Origin: Bos javanicus
Taxonomy: Eukaryota; Chordata; Mammalia; Artiodactyla; Bovidae
DNA: 64,000 nucleotides
Assembly (NCBI RefSeq): GCF_032452875.1
Contig: NC_083885.1
Coordinates: 35,629,925 to 35,693,924 of the forward strand
Direction of reading: 5' to 3'
Of the stretch, positions 12,431 to 27,400 are shown piece by piece. Position numbers and translations under genes: made by a program. The notes under the pieces are model-generated. The model made no database searches. It was not told the DNA's origin and saw only the letters and a program-made list of their open reading frames with translations. Within the stretch, counting starts at the first letter, position 1. Every line of letters begins with the position of its first letter.

Positions 12431-15400
12431 CCGTATATGCCCGTGCATGTGTGCATCGTGTGCCTGAGTGTGGTTGTCTGTGCATATGGACTGTGTCAGG
12501 CCCTTGGTTGATTTAGCCTCTTGTTTTCCCAGGGGACTTCAGATGCAGAGCGAGCCCTTGCTGTGGCCAGGCTTGTGTAAGTTCTTCCCTCTTGGGGGAC
12601 TGCCTTTGCCTCTCCTGTGGGCCCTGAGATCTTACTGTTCCCTGTGACCTTGGAAGTGACCACCCTTCTGCTTCCTAGTCCACTACCTTCTGTTTTCAGG
12701 TTCAGAGGGTCATATTTCCTTCTCTATTTGTGGTGAATAAGGGCTGCCCCAGGTATGATGTGAACCCACTGTGTCTGGACCCCAGAGAACCTTTGGGTGG
12801 GAGCCTGTTTGTTAGTGTTTATTTATGGGGTTTCCTTTCTGGAGACTACCATGACTATGAACCCTGAGCTTTTAAATCTCATGAAGTGTAAGTAAGACTT
12901 ACTGCTTTCTAAATTAATGAAGGCAGCAGAGTAATGTGGTTCAGAAGATGGGCTTTTGTGTTAGCTCTGGGCTGGAATCCTGACTTTGCTATCTGCTGAC
13001 CATCTGACCTTAGATCCATTACTTAACCTCACTGAGAACTTAGGTTTCCTCATCTATAAAATGAGACCAATAGTCCCACCTCCCTCTGGCATTATAGGGA
13101 AGGGTACATGAGATGATGCATGTAAATATCTGCAATATGTGGCATGTAGTGAGTGCTTGGGAAGTTGTTAGGTCTTGTTATTAATTACAATGAACGTGAG
13201 AAGAAACTTGGGTAGTAGTTGCTGCTGGTCACAGACAAGTAACTGTGTATGTACCAGATGATGAGGAAAGGGTCCTTTCTACGTCTGAGGACTGTTTGGA
13301 GGAAGCTAACTATGCAGCCGAGCACACCAAGACAGCCCCCCACTTCCACCAGAACCAGTGCTCTGGGAAAGGGCTCTTGTCCCCGGGTCACTTTTGTGCA
13401 TCGGCAAATGGCTTTCACCACCCAGTTAGGACTGGAATTCTGGGATGGAGTTCCGTGTGGCTGTCACTCAATATTTGAGTCATCTGATACAACTCAAAGC
13501 TGGCAGAATCCTCTACAACTAGCCTTTCCTACATGTGTGAGCACCTTATAGTCTTCTTCCGGAGCTCTGCCCAGGAGGAGAGGCAGTTGCATATTTTAGA
13601 GACAGAATTTTTCATTTCCTGTTCCTGAGGGTTGGTGTGTTTCAGAGAGCCAGTAAGAATTTCAGGAGCACAGACCCATACCTTTGACTTTATGTCCTAC
13701 CCTCAAGTTGAATATTTATTACCTTTCCTCCTTCATGTTTTTCCAGAGAAAATGATGTGGCTGGTATTGACGTCAACATGGGCTGTCCTAAAGAGTATTC
13801 CACCAAGGTAAACTGCTTTCATTGTATTCTTCACAAAATGTAGGGTGCAGATTAAAGGGCACTGACTGGAGGTGACAGCTAAGTACAGTGCCTAACTCTG
13901 GACTACATCCTGTACTCATGAGCAAGAAACTCAAGAGGGTGTTATTAGATCAGCTGGCAAGATTGGAATATAGATGATGGTAGATGAGCTAAAAAGTACT
14001 GTATCAGTGAAAATATATGAAGTTCATAACTTCTGTGGTTATGTAAGAATATCTCTATTGGAAAATACACACAAATATTTAGGGGTCAAGGGCTATGAGA
14101 TATATATATAATTACCCTGAAATGGTCCAGGGAAAAATTTTTTTTAATTTTATTTACTTATTTTTGTCTGTGCTGGGTCTTTGTTGCTCCATACTGGCTT
14201 TCTCTAAGTGCGATGAGTGGGGACCACTCTAGCTGTGTAGCATGGGTTTCTCATTGCCATGGTTTCTCTTGATGCAGAGTACAGGATCTAGGGCCTGCTG
14301 ACTCAGCAGTTGGGGAGCAACGAGGCATGTGCAATTGTGGTTTTGGAGGTGGTTTGGAGCAGATGAAAATGCCTTACTTGCCCCGAGGCATGTGCAATCT
14401 TCCTGGATTAGGGATCAAACTGGTGTCCCCAGTATCAGCAGGTGGATTCTTAACCATTGGATCACCAGAAAAGTCCAGGAAAAATTTTAGATGTGCATAT
14501 GCATACACATGTATACATAAATAAATATCCACACACACATAGAGCACTCGTGCCCAAGTAATAAATGGTGTAAATGTTAAAAGAAAAATGTGAACAGAGC
14601 TCTTTTTCATGATAAAACTAGAGGATGCAATATATGTATCCCAATTGTCATATCAGAAGAGACCGGACAGGACTGCAGTGGGAGGTCTGAGAAAGGAACA
14701 GAAGGGCAGCCCTTAAACACAGGCTCTTGTGGGGAAATGTGGTCCCTGAGGAGGAGGCCTGGGACCTGGCAGGCCAAGGGTATAGTACAAGCTGGGACCC
14801 GGAGGCCAACATGAAGTAGAAGCAGGGAACCTCGATTTGACCAGAGGGTTGAGAACTGGGAGGGGAAGAGGCAGCAGAGGAACATGTGATTGAAAATCTT
14901 GGTTGAGACCAGGTTAACTGAACTTTGACTTTTTAGATATCTCTGACCTGTTTTGGAACAGAGAAGGCTTGTGATCAGAAACTTAGTCTCTTCCCCCAGG
15001 GGAAGCCAGCGTTGCTAGTTTCTTGTGTGTCTTTCCAAATATATTCTATAAATAGAAATGCTAATCTAGAAGCCATGTGTCTAATAGATTCAAGTGTAAA
15101 GAGGCTAGAGGTCGGGACACAGGTATCCGAGATGAGTATCTTGAGTCCACAGGGGAAACCAAGGATGGAGAGAAGAAAAGCCAAATTGGGGCTGAATTTG
15201 GCAGTGCTTGGCTGGCAAATGATCACACTAGGAGTGGGAGGTGGGGTGAGTTGTGGGGGCAGAGGGAGGGTAGACTGGCAGCCAAGAAGATGGTTGGTCT
15301 CAGTATCACTGGGACTGCGGGAGGAAGAGGTGGCCTGGAGAGGATGTAAAGGGCAACTTGGAGCTAACTGGATGCAAGGCACCAGAGCGACTCCTGCAGG

Positions 15401-18400
15401 GTCACCTCGGAAACCTGATCATAGGGCGCAAGGGTCTGCAGTCTAGATGTGGCAGATTGTCCCCATAGCCCTCTGCCCAGAGTCTGCTCTCAGAAGTTGG
15501 TTGGCCTGAGGACCCTTGCTTTAGGCCAGGAGGCTGAGACTGCCTGAGGGAAAGGCCCTTGGGATACTTGAAAACCAGAGGACCTTTGTGGGTAGCTGCT
15601 TCAAGGAATCGTGGAACTTTGCCCTTGTCTCTTCCTAAGTGGCTCAGTGGTAAAGAACCTGCCTGCCGACACAGGAGATGCAGGAGAAGCAGATTCAATC
15701 CCTGGGTCGGGAAGATCCCCTGGAGTAGGAAATGGCAACCCATTCCAGTATTCTTACCTGGGAAATCCCATGGGCAGAGGAGCCTGGCAGAATACAGTCC
15801 ATGGGGTGGCAAAGAATTGGACATGGCTGAGCATGCACGCAAGGAGTTGAAAACATCAGGCTCTGTTTTGCTACCTTGTAATTATTCCCTCATGCACCTG
15901 AGTTGTATACGGAGCAGAGCTGAAATGGTTGGAATATTCCCTCTGACATCATAGAATGAAAAAACCAAGGAGCAGAATCGTATATGATGTGTCACAATAT
16001 CTGTGTGGGAAATAGGGAATTAATATGTATATTTACACTTCTTTTTATATATTTGGAAAGATACACAAGAAACTGGTGACACTTGTTTCCCCTGGGGAGG
16101 GAAACTAAGTTTTTCTTTGGTTTTGCAGAAGAAATAAGGTTCCCTTGCAGGGGTGCCACTCCAAATAATTAACAAGGTCACAGTACTGGCACTGACCAGT
16201 CAGAACAGATACCTCCCAGTGTGCTGTACCCAGTCCCTGCCAGCTGACTATCTGCTGTCTTCTCGTGGTTCAAAAATAGAGGTCATATTAAAAAATAAAT
16301 TGAATAGTTTTCTCTCCTTCTAAGCAGGGAGAGTTCTTACTCCTCATCCTTTTGAACCTTTAAGATTTTTAATATGTTGCCTATTCAAAAAAGCAAATTA
16401 AGAAGTTAAATAGAAAGGAAAGAAGGAAGGGAGGGAAGGAGAGAGGAAGGAAAGAAATGCCAGTTAGAAAAGCCATTGCTGGAGATGGAGCAGAGAGACC
16501 AGAGTTTAGATTCTGCGATTCCATAAGGAAGGGCTGGATTGCGCGTGAGGTGAGGGACAGCGGAGCCAGGTGAGTGGCCAGGGCTTCCTCAAGGCCTCTA
16601 AGGTTGTGTCTGAGGTAGTCCAGGGCTAGAAGCCCTGCTCTTCCTGTTCTCCTCTGAAATGCAGACTCAGTCTGTACTGGTTCAGTGTTCTCTCTGGTTC
16701 TAATGTGTATTTCTGAAACATGACATTAAACTGTAATAAGTAAATTTAAACCTCCTGAGCACATTCCGTGAGCATTCATTAGTTTGTAGTTTATATACTG
16801 ACAACATATATTTATTGGATTTGTCTTTCTTCCCTTCACCTCATTCTGAATGGGTTCAGATTTTTAACATTCCCTCCTCTTCCGATTGTTAGAGTAATTC
16901 ATACCATTGTCCAGAACTTGGATAATATAGAAAAGGACAAAAAAAAAAAAAAAAAACCCAGAAAACAAAAAGCAAAAACAGGAAAATCATCAGTAATCTC
17001 ACCATCAAGAGACAACGGCTGTTATTCATGTTGAGATTTAAGTGGCTCTGGGGATTGTTGGTTTCCATTAGTTGGGGATTTTGTTAGAGTTTGACATTGG
17101 GCTGAGTGCTCAGGACTGGGAGGCCGTTGTTGCTGGCAGGGGAGCAGGGCCTGGACATTATTGCAGATCGTGTGCCTCTGTGTGGCTTTGCTGGCAGTGG
17201 TGGCGAGTGACGGTAGGACAGGAAGAAGGTGGATTCGATCTCATTTCAAAGGAAGACCAATCCATTTATTTTTTTTAAGAGGCTTGGCAGCTTGTGGGGT
17301 TTAGTTTGTTAAGGCACTGAAACCCTTGGTAGGAAATGGGCAGTGCTGAAAAATGATTTTTTTAGAACCTGTTTCCAGGTAGACCTGCGGGTCTTGCTAA
17401 GGGGATCAGAGTGACGGCTTTTAGAATTCGTCAAACTGATCCCTGGTGTTGTGGGCACGGATGCTGCTGCTTTCTTGCTTGCCCAGGAGAAGTGCTGATC
17501 ACCAGTGGACCTTGGTTTCTGGGAGGCAGGTGCTGAGGTGCTGCCAGGTTGCCATCCCACAGGGAGGAGCAGCCCTCCTTCAGCTGTAAGAGCCTCCTGT
17601 ATGTGCTTTTCCTTAGGGAGGAATGGGAGCTGCCCTGCTGTCAGATCCTGACAAAATCGAGAAGGTAAGTCTTGCCCTTAAGAGGTCTCTTCAGCGTGCC
17701 TGTGAGCTAGAGCTGTTGGGAGCACCTTCCCTCCCCTCCCCTGAGATTGAGAGAATCACTCACTCCACCAGGGTCTGGTTTTTAAAAGACTTCCTGGTGA
17801 TTTTGACATGCAGCCAGATTCAGGAACTCCTGAGCCATCCTGCAGCAGCCTTGGTGTTCCTGAAAAGCCCAGGGCTAGGGACGTGTCAGCCGAGAGCCAA
17901 GGGCCCTAAGAACTCATTTAGAACTACCTCTATATGCCTCTCTTCCTTCTGAGACGATCATGAGAGCACAGGTCAGGCTACCTGTGGGTTGTGGACATGC
18001 TCAGTGGCCACATGTGTTGGGGCATAGGGTATTGGCCTCTCCCAATGGGTCCCCAGCACACTGACAGAGTCCACCGTCAGTATGAGAGCAAGCCAAGCTA
18101 GGGCCATACAAGGTAAGCTGAGTTAGTCCCCTCTGGTCCCCTTCCCCTGTGATTCTGGTGGCCAGGTTTCCAAGGCGTTAGGGTCAGACTGATGTTTGCC
18201 ACCCAGTGTTGTGAGCTGCCAAGGCATGTGGGAGTAACATTTTCTGTCACACCATATGCACCTTTGACTTTTCTCTGTCAGTTCACTAGCTTTCTCCTTG
18301 CTGTTCCTATTAGCTACTTTGATTTCCTTTTCCTCCTCCATTCCCACTTCTGTCTCTGGGCCTTAAGCCCCACTAATGCCTCCCACATGCTAACAACATG

Positions 18401-21400
18401 GGATACGGCACCACTGATAAGAGGTGCCATTGCCATGTCAGCAGCTCAACCTTGTATATTCCTCCAGCCCCACTGTCTCTGAGGTCTAGGAAATCCAGCA
18501 TATTTGTGATTTAGGGCCTTCTCATTTTTCCTGGGTATGGATAGGCACAGAAAATTACCTCAGACACCTTTCTGCAGGCTGGAGTGTATGTGGACAGTTG
18601 TGGGTGTCCACCCTTAGGGGAGGGGCCTCAATAGGGGGTGGTTTTCTTCACAACATGTATATACAGGCATTTCCGTTATCCTCTGGCCTCCTGGCTTCTC
18701 CCACCTATGCTGTTAGCTCTGTCTTCACCACTGCCCTTCTTTGGGCACGTTGCACACAAGAGGCAGCAGAATTCGCAGCTCACCTCAGAAGCTCACTTCA
18801 TTTCTGTCTTAACTATTTTTAAGTGGCGCCTGGGCCAGCAGGCCCTGTCTTGCCTGTAATCTGTCCTAACAGCCTAGCCTCTTGGTTCAATGTCTCCTGG
18901 AGGGCTCTGCCTTAGCCTGTCCCTGAGAGAGGCCTCCTTCGCTGGTTCTTGTAACCCGGCTGTCTGCTGCCCCCTCCTGTCTAGAACCAGACTGGCAATG
19001 GCTGCCTGAATGTCTCCTCTGCTCTGCTGGACAGGGATCTAGTTTCTTGGAAGAGGGCTCTTGGGATCACCTTCCCTCTAGCTTTCCTGGCCCAAAATTT
19101 TTGATGAGGGAAGAAGATAAAGATAGCAAGGTCACAGACACACAGTGTCATCTACCCCTTTCTTGGTCTCTGACTCTTGATCTGGTGTTGTTACTTCCCT
19201 GACACTTTCCTATGTGACTTTCTTGATCTGTCTTTGGAGTCCTTTGCAATTAATGTGCAAAATAAACCCTTTTAAGTAGGATGACAATGTTGTCTTTTCC
19301 TTTCCCAGTTTCTCTGCTGTATATCTGACTCCCCAAAAGGGAGGACAGGGCCCAGGACCTGTTCAAGCTCTCCTGTTCCTACACTTGGCAGACCCTGGCA
19401 CAGCACTCAGGGAACATGCCTTCAGACAGGAATGGAGCTGTGAGCCATGTGTTCTCAACCAGTGTTAGGCCTCAGAATCATTTTGAGGAGAGACCATGTT
19501 GGACAGAGTCTTTTGAAAACATATATTCCTAAGCCCTGCTCCTGAATCCGGCCTTTCAGGAAAGATGAGGTGGAATCTATGGTGCTGCATTTCTTAGGCT
19601 CTCCAGCTGATTCTGATGCTTGTCCTGGCAAAGGATGACACTGTGTCCTGCACAGGCATGTATGTAGACCCAACCATACATTCATTCCCTCACTCATTCA
19701 TTTACCAAATACATGTATACTGCTATGAACCAGGTAAGGGACTGCTGGGGCTGGGGCTCTAGTGGAGGAAAAAGGTGAGCTCCTTTCTTCACGGAGCTTC
19801 CATGTAGGTGGTGTGCAACAGATGCATTCACATGGACCCATACATGGACATAAATGCATCTTTGCCAGTGGGCCACACGGGTCTGGAGTGAAATTCATCG
19901 GTACAAGCAGCTGTGGTGATTATTCTGGAAGAGGCAGATGTTCTTGTGTTCTCCCCTACCATAGATCCTCAGCACTCTTGTGAAAGGGACGCGCAGACCT
20001 GTGACCTGCAAGATTCGCATCCTGCCATCGGTAAGGATGGTGTGTTACACCTGAAGGTCCATTTTCTCTGCAGATGTTGGTCGGGGGGTGTGAATGATTC
20101 CTGAGGGGACGAGTCAGGTTTGGAGGAGTGGGGAGATCTGAGCCCACTTTGGGAGCTGGCAGCTGCTCCCTGTGTGGCTGCAGTAACCACCCTGTGTGGC
20201 CCCATCCCTCAGCTGGAAGACACCCTGAGCCTTGTGAAACGGATAGAGAGGACCGGCATTGCCGCCATCGCGGTTCACGGGAGGTGAGTTGTCCCCTTGC
20301 TAGTGACCGACTTGCAGGGAGGTCCTCAGCCATTTTGATGCTTCTTCACCAGACCCCAGGCACCTACCAGCTTCTCTTCTATGTACCCAGCCTAGCTCTT
20401 TGCTTAGCTCTTTGACCCCCGCTGAATCTGGAGGGTAGTCCAACCCTTTCTGGGTTGCATTTTTCTTTGTTTCATTCATTGAGCATCTACTGTGTGGTAG
20501 AGACTGCACTGAGCTTTAGAGATACAGACATACCAAAGGGAAGGAGAAATGCCCCTACCCTCAGGATGTGCAAATGCTAGAGATCGAGTGATTTGCTCAA
20601 AACTGGGTCGTGCAGTCAGGAAGTGGTGGAACTAGAACTCTGCTTCTGAATCTCATTTTCTTTCCACTACATTCAGCTATAGCTTTTCTCCCGAATGACC
20701 CCAGGCAGACCGCTGTTCTTTTATAGGCACCACCTCTTTTGTCTGCCCTCGTTGGACTACCAGCTGTCACAGGGACTGCTTTAAACAGTCCTTAGGTCTG
20801 TAGTGAATGTGTTCTCTGTTGAGAGCTGAGGTGTTGCTGAAGGCTATCCTTGGTTTCCCAGTCGAACTTGCTCCCTATGTCCAGGATGTACTTGTGTACC
20901 AAATCCCAGGTTGGCAAATGTCAGCTGGAGTGACCTCCCTTCTGAATGATGTTCCTTGTGAGTTCAAGGGTCTTATAGGAACAGCCCATTTCTTGCAGGT
21001 GTGTCTATTACAGCATTTTCAGAGAAGGGAACCCAGAACTTCAACATATAGAAACAGAGAAAAGCAGAGCTGTGTGTGTTGAAGCCAGCAGGGGGAGGTG
21101 AAAAGCCACACACCTGTACATACACACCCCTTCCAGAGGCAGCAGGCTCTGGGCTCAGATGCCTGGCTTCAAATCCCAGTTCTGCTGCTGGTTGGCTGTG
21201 TGTCCTTGGACAAGTTATTTAACCTCTCTGAGAACTACAGTCCTCATTTGGAAATTAAGATAGTTTCTGCTTTATAGGGTTGTCGCAAAGCTTTTACGAG
21301 ATTGTGAATATACAGTCTTGGCATAGTGCCTGGCAGATGGTGTTCCCTGAATAAATAAAGCTATTCCTTTTTCCCAGTAATTGGGAAGACTAGGAAGACA

Positions 21401-24400
21401 GAATTGGGCAAGTTTAAAGAGGGACTTTCTGGCTATCAAAGCTGTTAAGGATGGGTTAGAATTGGGCTGCTAGGGGTGTGGGAAGGTGGAGGTGGAGGCT
21501 GGATTGATGGGACTTTCTTGGGCCCCAGGGGCCCTGACACTTTGGTTGAGGAGTATAGCAGAGGGACACCATAGACAGGGCCTGGGCAAGGGCTGTTTGG
21601 TCGGCCATCTGGTTCGCCCGTGAGCACAGCTCAGGTTGGGGTTTACCTTAGCATCCCTAAGACTCATTCACTCATACACAGGAACTTCTTGCAGCTGATC
21701 TTAGATTCAGGGGCCTCGGGCTGTGGCCCCGCCTTCCCGTGACCCTTGGTGACAGCCCTGGTCTGTGGCCTGCCCGTGCCAGCTGCCTCTCCCCAGGATC
21801 AGCTGCCCAGCTTGACTTCAGCACAGGCAGCTGTGTGGGAGTGGCCCGTCTGAGTGGCGGCAGCTGTTCCCTGTCCCCCGGGAAGGGCAAGACCAGGACA
21901 GTAGGGGCAGCATTCTTAGGGCTGTGTCCCTCATCTCTGGCAGAGACGAGGAGAAGTTGGGGGTGGCCGTGTGACCACCCTCATCGGCTCCCGATAGCCA
22001 CGCCTCACCTGCGGGCCTCTGAGGGCTGGATGCGGTGTGTACCCGTGCTGCCCCTGCCTTCTGCAGCTGGGGTCAGGGAGAGCCCTGCCTTGTAGCCTGG
22101 AGCCCTGTCCCTGCTGGCCACGTAGCCTTTCTGAGTGCCAGCAGGGAGGACTGTCGGGCCTGGCTCACATCACTGGGGCTCATTGTGACGCAGCCTTTGG
22201 CATTTAGCCCCCAGCCCCATCTCTTTATCTCCAAGGAAGCGAGAGGAGCGGCCCCAGCACCCTGTCAGCTGCGAAGCCATCAAAGCCATCGCCAAAACCC
22301 TCTCCATTCCCGTCATAGCCAAGTAAGCCTCCCTTCCTCCTTGTTTGTTCTTTCATGCCTCATTTTACTCAGAGGGACTTTAACTGACAAACAGAAAATG
22401 GAATGAGATAGCATCAGAAAAATGACCCTCAGGGAAAAGAAGACAAGAATGTGGCAAAAATGAACTTGGGAACAAGGCTAAAAAGTGTCGGTCATGTCCC
22501 TTGGCCTCTGGCGAGCAGCCGACATAAGTATGTGGTAGGTAGGAGCCCAGGGCATTCTGATGGAAGGGTCGAGGTGGGAGCGTTTAGGGAGAGAGCAAGA
22601 AAGGGGCTGCCGAAAGGCCCCCGGGGAAGGTGGCGTCACACCAGGGCTAGGTGTGTGGGGTGTAGGGGGAGGCGATCCATGCCAGAGCACAGAGAGCCGC
22701 GGCTCAGGGCCAGGAGGCAGGTCACAGGCCAAAGCCCAGGTCCTGGCAGGTGTCAGGGACTGATGACCAGCCTGCCGGCTCAGCAGTGGGACAGCAGTGT
22801 CCTGGTGTCACCAGGGAGCTGGCCTGTGTCAGCCAGTTGGGAGTCCAGCTCAGCCCTGTTCCTGCCCAATGGCAGGTTGGAAACAGAGATGTTCTAAAGC
22901 CCTGATGGAAGTCCTGCCTGCCTGGAGTCAGGGAGTGGGAAGCTAAGGCAGGGGTGGGGGTGGTGGTGGCAGCCAGGCCCACTTTGCCCAGGCCAAGGTG
23001 GGTTAGTGGTGGCTTGGAGAGAGGATGGGGCTGCTCAGGACCCTAGATGCTGTTGCTACCCGAGAGAGCTCCTCCACCCATCATCCCACACACAGTGCTG
23101 TCTCTGAGCTGAGGGTACCACCTGGCTCCTGATGAAACAGGCAAAGAGCAGTTTCCAAGTGGCCATAGCATGGCCTGAAGGGAAGTTGCGACCTTACCAG
23201 GCCTCCTTCCTTCCTCTCACGACCGCCCTGCATCTGTTCCCTTTCTAGGGTTTAATCCAGCCATTAGTGGACATGTAGGGCCCCAGCCTGGGGCTTTTCC
23301 TGTCATCCCTGTATCCATGTATAGATACCTGTCCTTCGGACATGGGCTGGCTTTAGTCACTGTTGAGGATGGGGGGCTGGGGAGGGTAATGTTCCTGAGT
23401 ACCTGTGAAGTGCCAGGCATGGTCTGGGCTGCCGTACTCTATCATCTCACTCACTGTTCCTGGCCCCACAGCAGGGTGCGTGTTGTGCTCTCCAGTCTCT
23501 GAAGCTGTCATAGCTGAAGGGCTTGGCCAAAGCCACATACTTAATAAGCAGCAGATCCAGGAGTTGCCTGTTTCTGACAATGCTGGTACGAGGCTGGGGC
23601 TACCCTTCACCAACCCCCTATCTCCGCCGGCTGTTGCTTTTCAGTGGAGGATCTCACGACCACATCCAAGGGTATTTGGATATAGAGGACTTCCGACGAG
23701 CCACGGCAGCCTCTTCAGTGATGGTGGCCCGGGCGGCCATGTGGAACCCGTCCATCTTCCTCAAGGAGGGTCCACGGCCCTTGGAAGAGGTCATGCAGAA
23801 GTACATCAGATATGTACGTCTACACACTTTTTCACAACAAACTTTTCTGTCTGTCTGCCCGCTTTCTGCAGAAAGTGCTTTGGGTGAGCCTCCGGTCCCC
23901 GGCAGCCCATGTGGTTCCTCTCTTTTTCTTTGTTGTGTTGCGAGGCATTGGGTTTTCCTGGCTGCAGTGTGAAGAGTGGGCTGCTGGTGGGGAGGGGGTC
24001 ATGGCCCTACCGTCACCCTCTTCTAAAGCCTCCAAGGTGTGGGGGTCATCGCACGGGCCTCTGGATCCCAGATGCTGTCGGGGCCTCTAACCCATGATAC
24101 CTTTCTCTAAGTCCCTGTCACCCCTCTGCCCTCCGTGTGCACAGTGCCAGTGCCAGTGGGTAGGCACTTCAGCAGTCACAGCCAGGAGTAGCCATCATAG
24201 TGGCTGTTGCTGACAGATTCTGTCCATAAAGACGTGTCACCTGGCCATCAGTCATAATCACTTCTCAAGCTCTTCTCTTGTAATTCTCAGAAAGCAAAAA
24301 AAGCAAAATGTAATTCCCAGTTAGGCTACTTCCTCTGATTCAGGAAGTAGCCTAACTTTAACCCTTTCCTTGGGGAATAGCTTTTTCTTCTCACCAGGAT

Positions 24401-27400
24401 GGTGATGATAGTGCCAGGGCATTTCCTGTAAAGGAGTTTTTTGTTACCTACTGTGTCTCATTGGCATAGCCCTGGCACCCTGTGGGACTATGTGACTAGC
24501 TGTGTGTGTGTGACTGTCGGCAGAGACAGTGAATGGTCCGCAGACTGCCCCCCTCCTCTTCAGTCCTGAAGCCCCCCACCCACCTGGGGGGTCAGGACAC
24601 CCAGGAGGCCATGACCGTGCCTGGGCAATTGTGGCTGCCATGACATGTGGGTGTCCTCAGTGCTGAGCAAGCTGGGGGTCGGGGAGGCCCTGAGGCCAGT
24701 GCCCAGAGCCGGCAGCCTCTGTTCTCAAGCCTCTTTTGCTCATTGCTGCAGCCTTCATCCCCTTGGTCCCAGATGTCCTATTGGCCAGGTTAGAGACCAC
24801 CAGGTTCTCTGACGGCCTGGGTCAGCCAGAGGTGAGGGGCTGGGCTCAGCCTAGGTGGGCTGGCTGGTGGCCTGTGGCTGGGATGGCACAGTCAATAGAG
24901 CCAAGCTCTCTCACTGGCTGAATGGTGATGGTATCTTTCCTGAACAGCCCGTCCCTTGGCAGCACCTCACGAGGGTGTATTGGGCCAGAGAAAGGGAGTG
25001 GCTTTCCAGCACAGGCAGGGCTGCTTCTGGTCCAGCCAGGTGCCTCTGTCCCAAACAAGCTGAGTCAAGGCCTTGCCGCCGGCCGGGACTTACCCCTGGG
25101 TCTCTGCTTTGTTGTGACGCACTGAGGCAAGGCCTGAAGACACAGGCCTAGGTGGAGGGATTAGAAGAGTGTAGGGGGTGAGTGGTGGAGGGGTGGGTTC
25201 TGGGGGGCTGGGGCACCCTTCGACCCTTGCTCTCCTGCCCTCCCCAGCCAGGCCAACTTCCACTGGGCATCCCCAGGCACTCAACTTGCCTCCTTGAGCC
25301 TGCATTTCCCCATCTGAGTAGTGATACCCATTTGTCGAGCTCATAACACATGTGAGCATGCTTGGTCCATGATGCTGGGTTTTCCCACGTTGGGGGAAGT
25401 TGTAGACAGGCTGTTTAAGATGTGGGAGTGGCAGGTGCCCGCCAGGGTTATAAGGAGTAAAGGAATCTCACTCCTGTCCTAGGGCTGGTCCTGCCACACC
25501 AGCGCTTGGCTGTTCCCTGCTCCCCGCCATGGAAGATACTTGGCAGCAGGTCTTCCGTGGTAGCTGATGTGGGAGCAGCTCCCTGCACATCTGGACCTTG
25601 GTCAGGCTGTCCGGTAGAGTGTTCTTCTGACCGGGGCCTTGGCTGTAACCCTCAAGCCTTGTGTCACTAACCAGAGGAGTAGATGGCCAAGGTGGAGGTG
25701 GCTGTTTTGTGGGGGCCTCAGCTCCAGGCCCCTCTCAGGTCTCCTTGGAGCCACTTTCCCCACTGTCAGAGCAGCGCAGGCCTCAGAGCCTGCCTGGGCA
25801 GTAGTGGGGCTCACAGCAGTTCTTCTCGCAGGCTGTGCAGTATGACAACCACTACACCAACACCAAGTACTGCTTGTGCCAGATGCTGCGAGAACAGCTG
25901 GAATCACCTCAGGGAAGGTTACTCCACGCTGCCCAGTCTTCCCAGGAAATTTGGTGAGAGGGGCAACAGGCTGTCATGCCCCAGACCTGATCCTGAGCCC
26001 TAAACTGACTACTAGGGGACCCTGGGGGTGGATTTGCAGAATCCAGATGCAGGCTACAGCTTTGCTGCACAGATGGGGGTACTTGCAAAGCTTTAGAACC
26101 TACCATCCCTGGACTGATCTCAGCAGCAGAATTTTGGAAACTAGGGCACCAGTGGGATGGAGGAAGGTGAGGGCTGGGCTTGGGAATCCCTGGGGAGGAA
26201 GGGGCTTTCCTGGTCACAGATCTATCACATGCCAGGCCACCAGGATCCAATGGTTAGGAGACTTGGGGTCTTAGAATGGAACCCCCTGTGCCCACGCCTT
26301 CACCCCATCTAGAGGCCACCCCTTGGTTCTCTAGATCTGCTGGAGCTCCAATTCAGGTGGTAGACTTTGGGGGCCATCACAACCTGGCCTCATGCCCGTC
26401 CCCTGTGTTTGTACGGGGCTTTCCTGCCTGGATGCTCTCTCCCCTGCACATTTGCTGTCTTTACCCTCCTTCCCCCAGAGAAGGCTTTCTGGACCAGGCT
26501 TGCCCTCAGGCAGCCTCCAGTCCTTAAGATGCTCCCAGAGGGAAGAGCCTTGCCAGAACCTTCCTCCTCTCCCTGGGCTTATGGTGCTCAGTCTGTCCTT
26601 CTCCCATTTGGCTTAACCAGCTCGACCTCAGTACCTTGTGAGCTTGGGGATAACTCTCAAGAATATCACTCTGTCGCTCTGGGTGGTACCTCTTTTTATG
26701 TTTGGCCTAACTGTTTGTGGTCAGGGCGGGAAGTGGGGAACCAAGCAGTGGTCAGGCCTCCGTGTCTTCCTCCCGTGGGCCCACGTGAGAATGAGACTGT
26801 GCATACCCCCAATGTTTGGTCTGTCTAGCTTACCTCACCCACTGCCGGCTGGGGACACCTGCCTGTGTGTTCCTCCTTGGAAGAAAGGCTGCAGTGACGT
26901 TTGGAACCTTTTCCACCCAGCCCAGCCCGCTCTCCAGTGCTCACGCTTAGGGGGCACCTGCTCCATTCTCCATGTGCTAGTTCAGGCTGATCACAGGGAG
27001 GTGTAGGAAGCACCTTCCAATGGCTCAACCCTGGTGATGTTCCAGTGCATGTAGGGGACATTTCTCAGTGGCGGGCCCTGGTTTCTGCAGCAGTTTCCTG
27101 AGCGCTGGCTGCACTAAGGGTCTTGCCCTACTCTTCTCATCCCTTCAAAGTGAGGCCTTTGGCCTTGGTGCCTTCTATGAGGAGACCACACGAGAGCTGG
27201 ATGCCCGGCGGGCCAAACTTTTGGCCAGGAGCCCAGAGGAAGCAGAGGAACCAGCTGAAGACACTTCTGGTATCATTAAGATGGCCATCAAGTTTGACCG
27301 GTAGGTCTCCAGCTTGGGCCAGGGCCAGTCCTCAGGTCTGACTGGGCCAGCAAGCTGGCTGGTTAATGCCAAGCCATGGGACCACAGGCCTCCTTTATTT

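Noticed and set aside
15012..15446. 144-codon frame in a DUS2 intron
   Set aside because: Mirrored by an equally long minus-strand frame at 14975-15382; neither resembles a known protein.
22451..22897. 148-codon frame in a DUS2 intron
   Set aside because: No domain, no splice logic, and an opposing frame of similar quality on the minus strand; explained by GC-rich intron.
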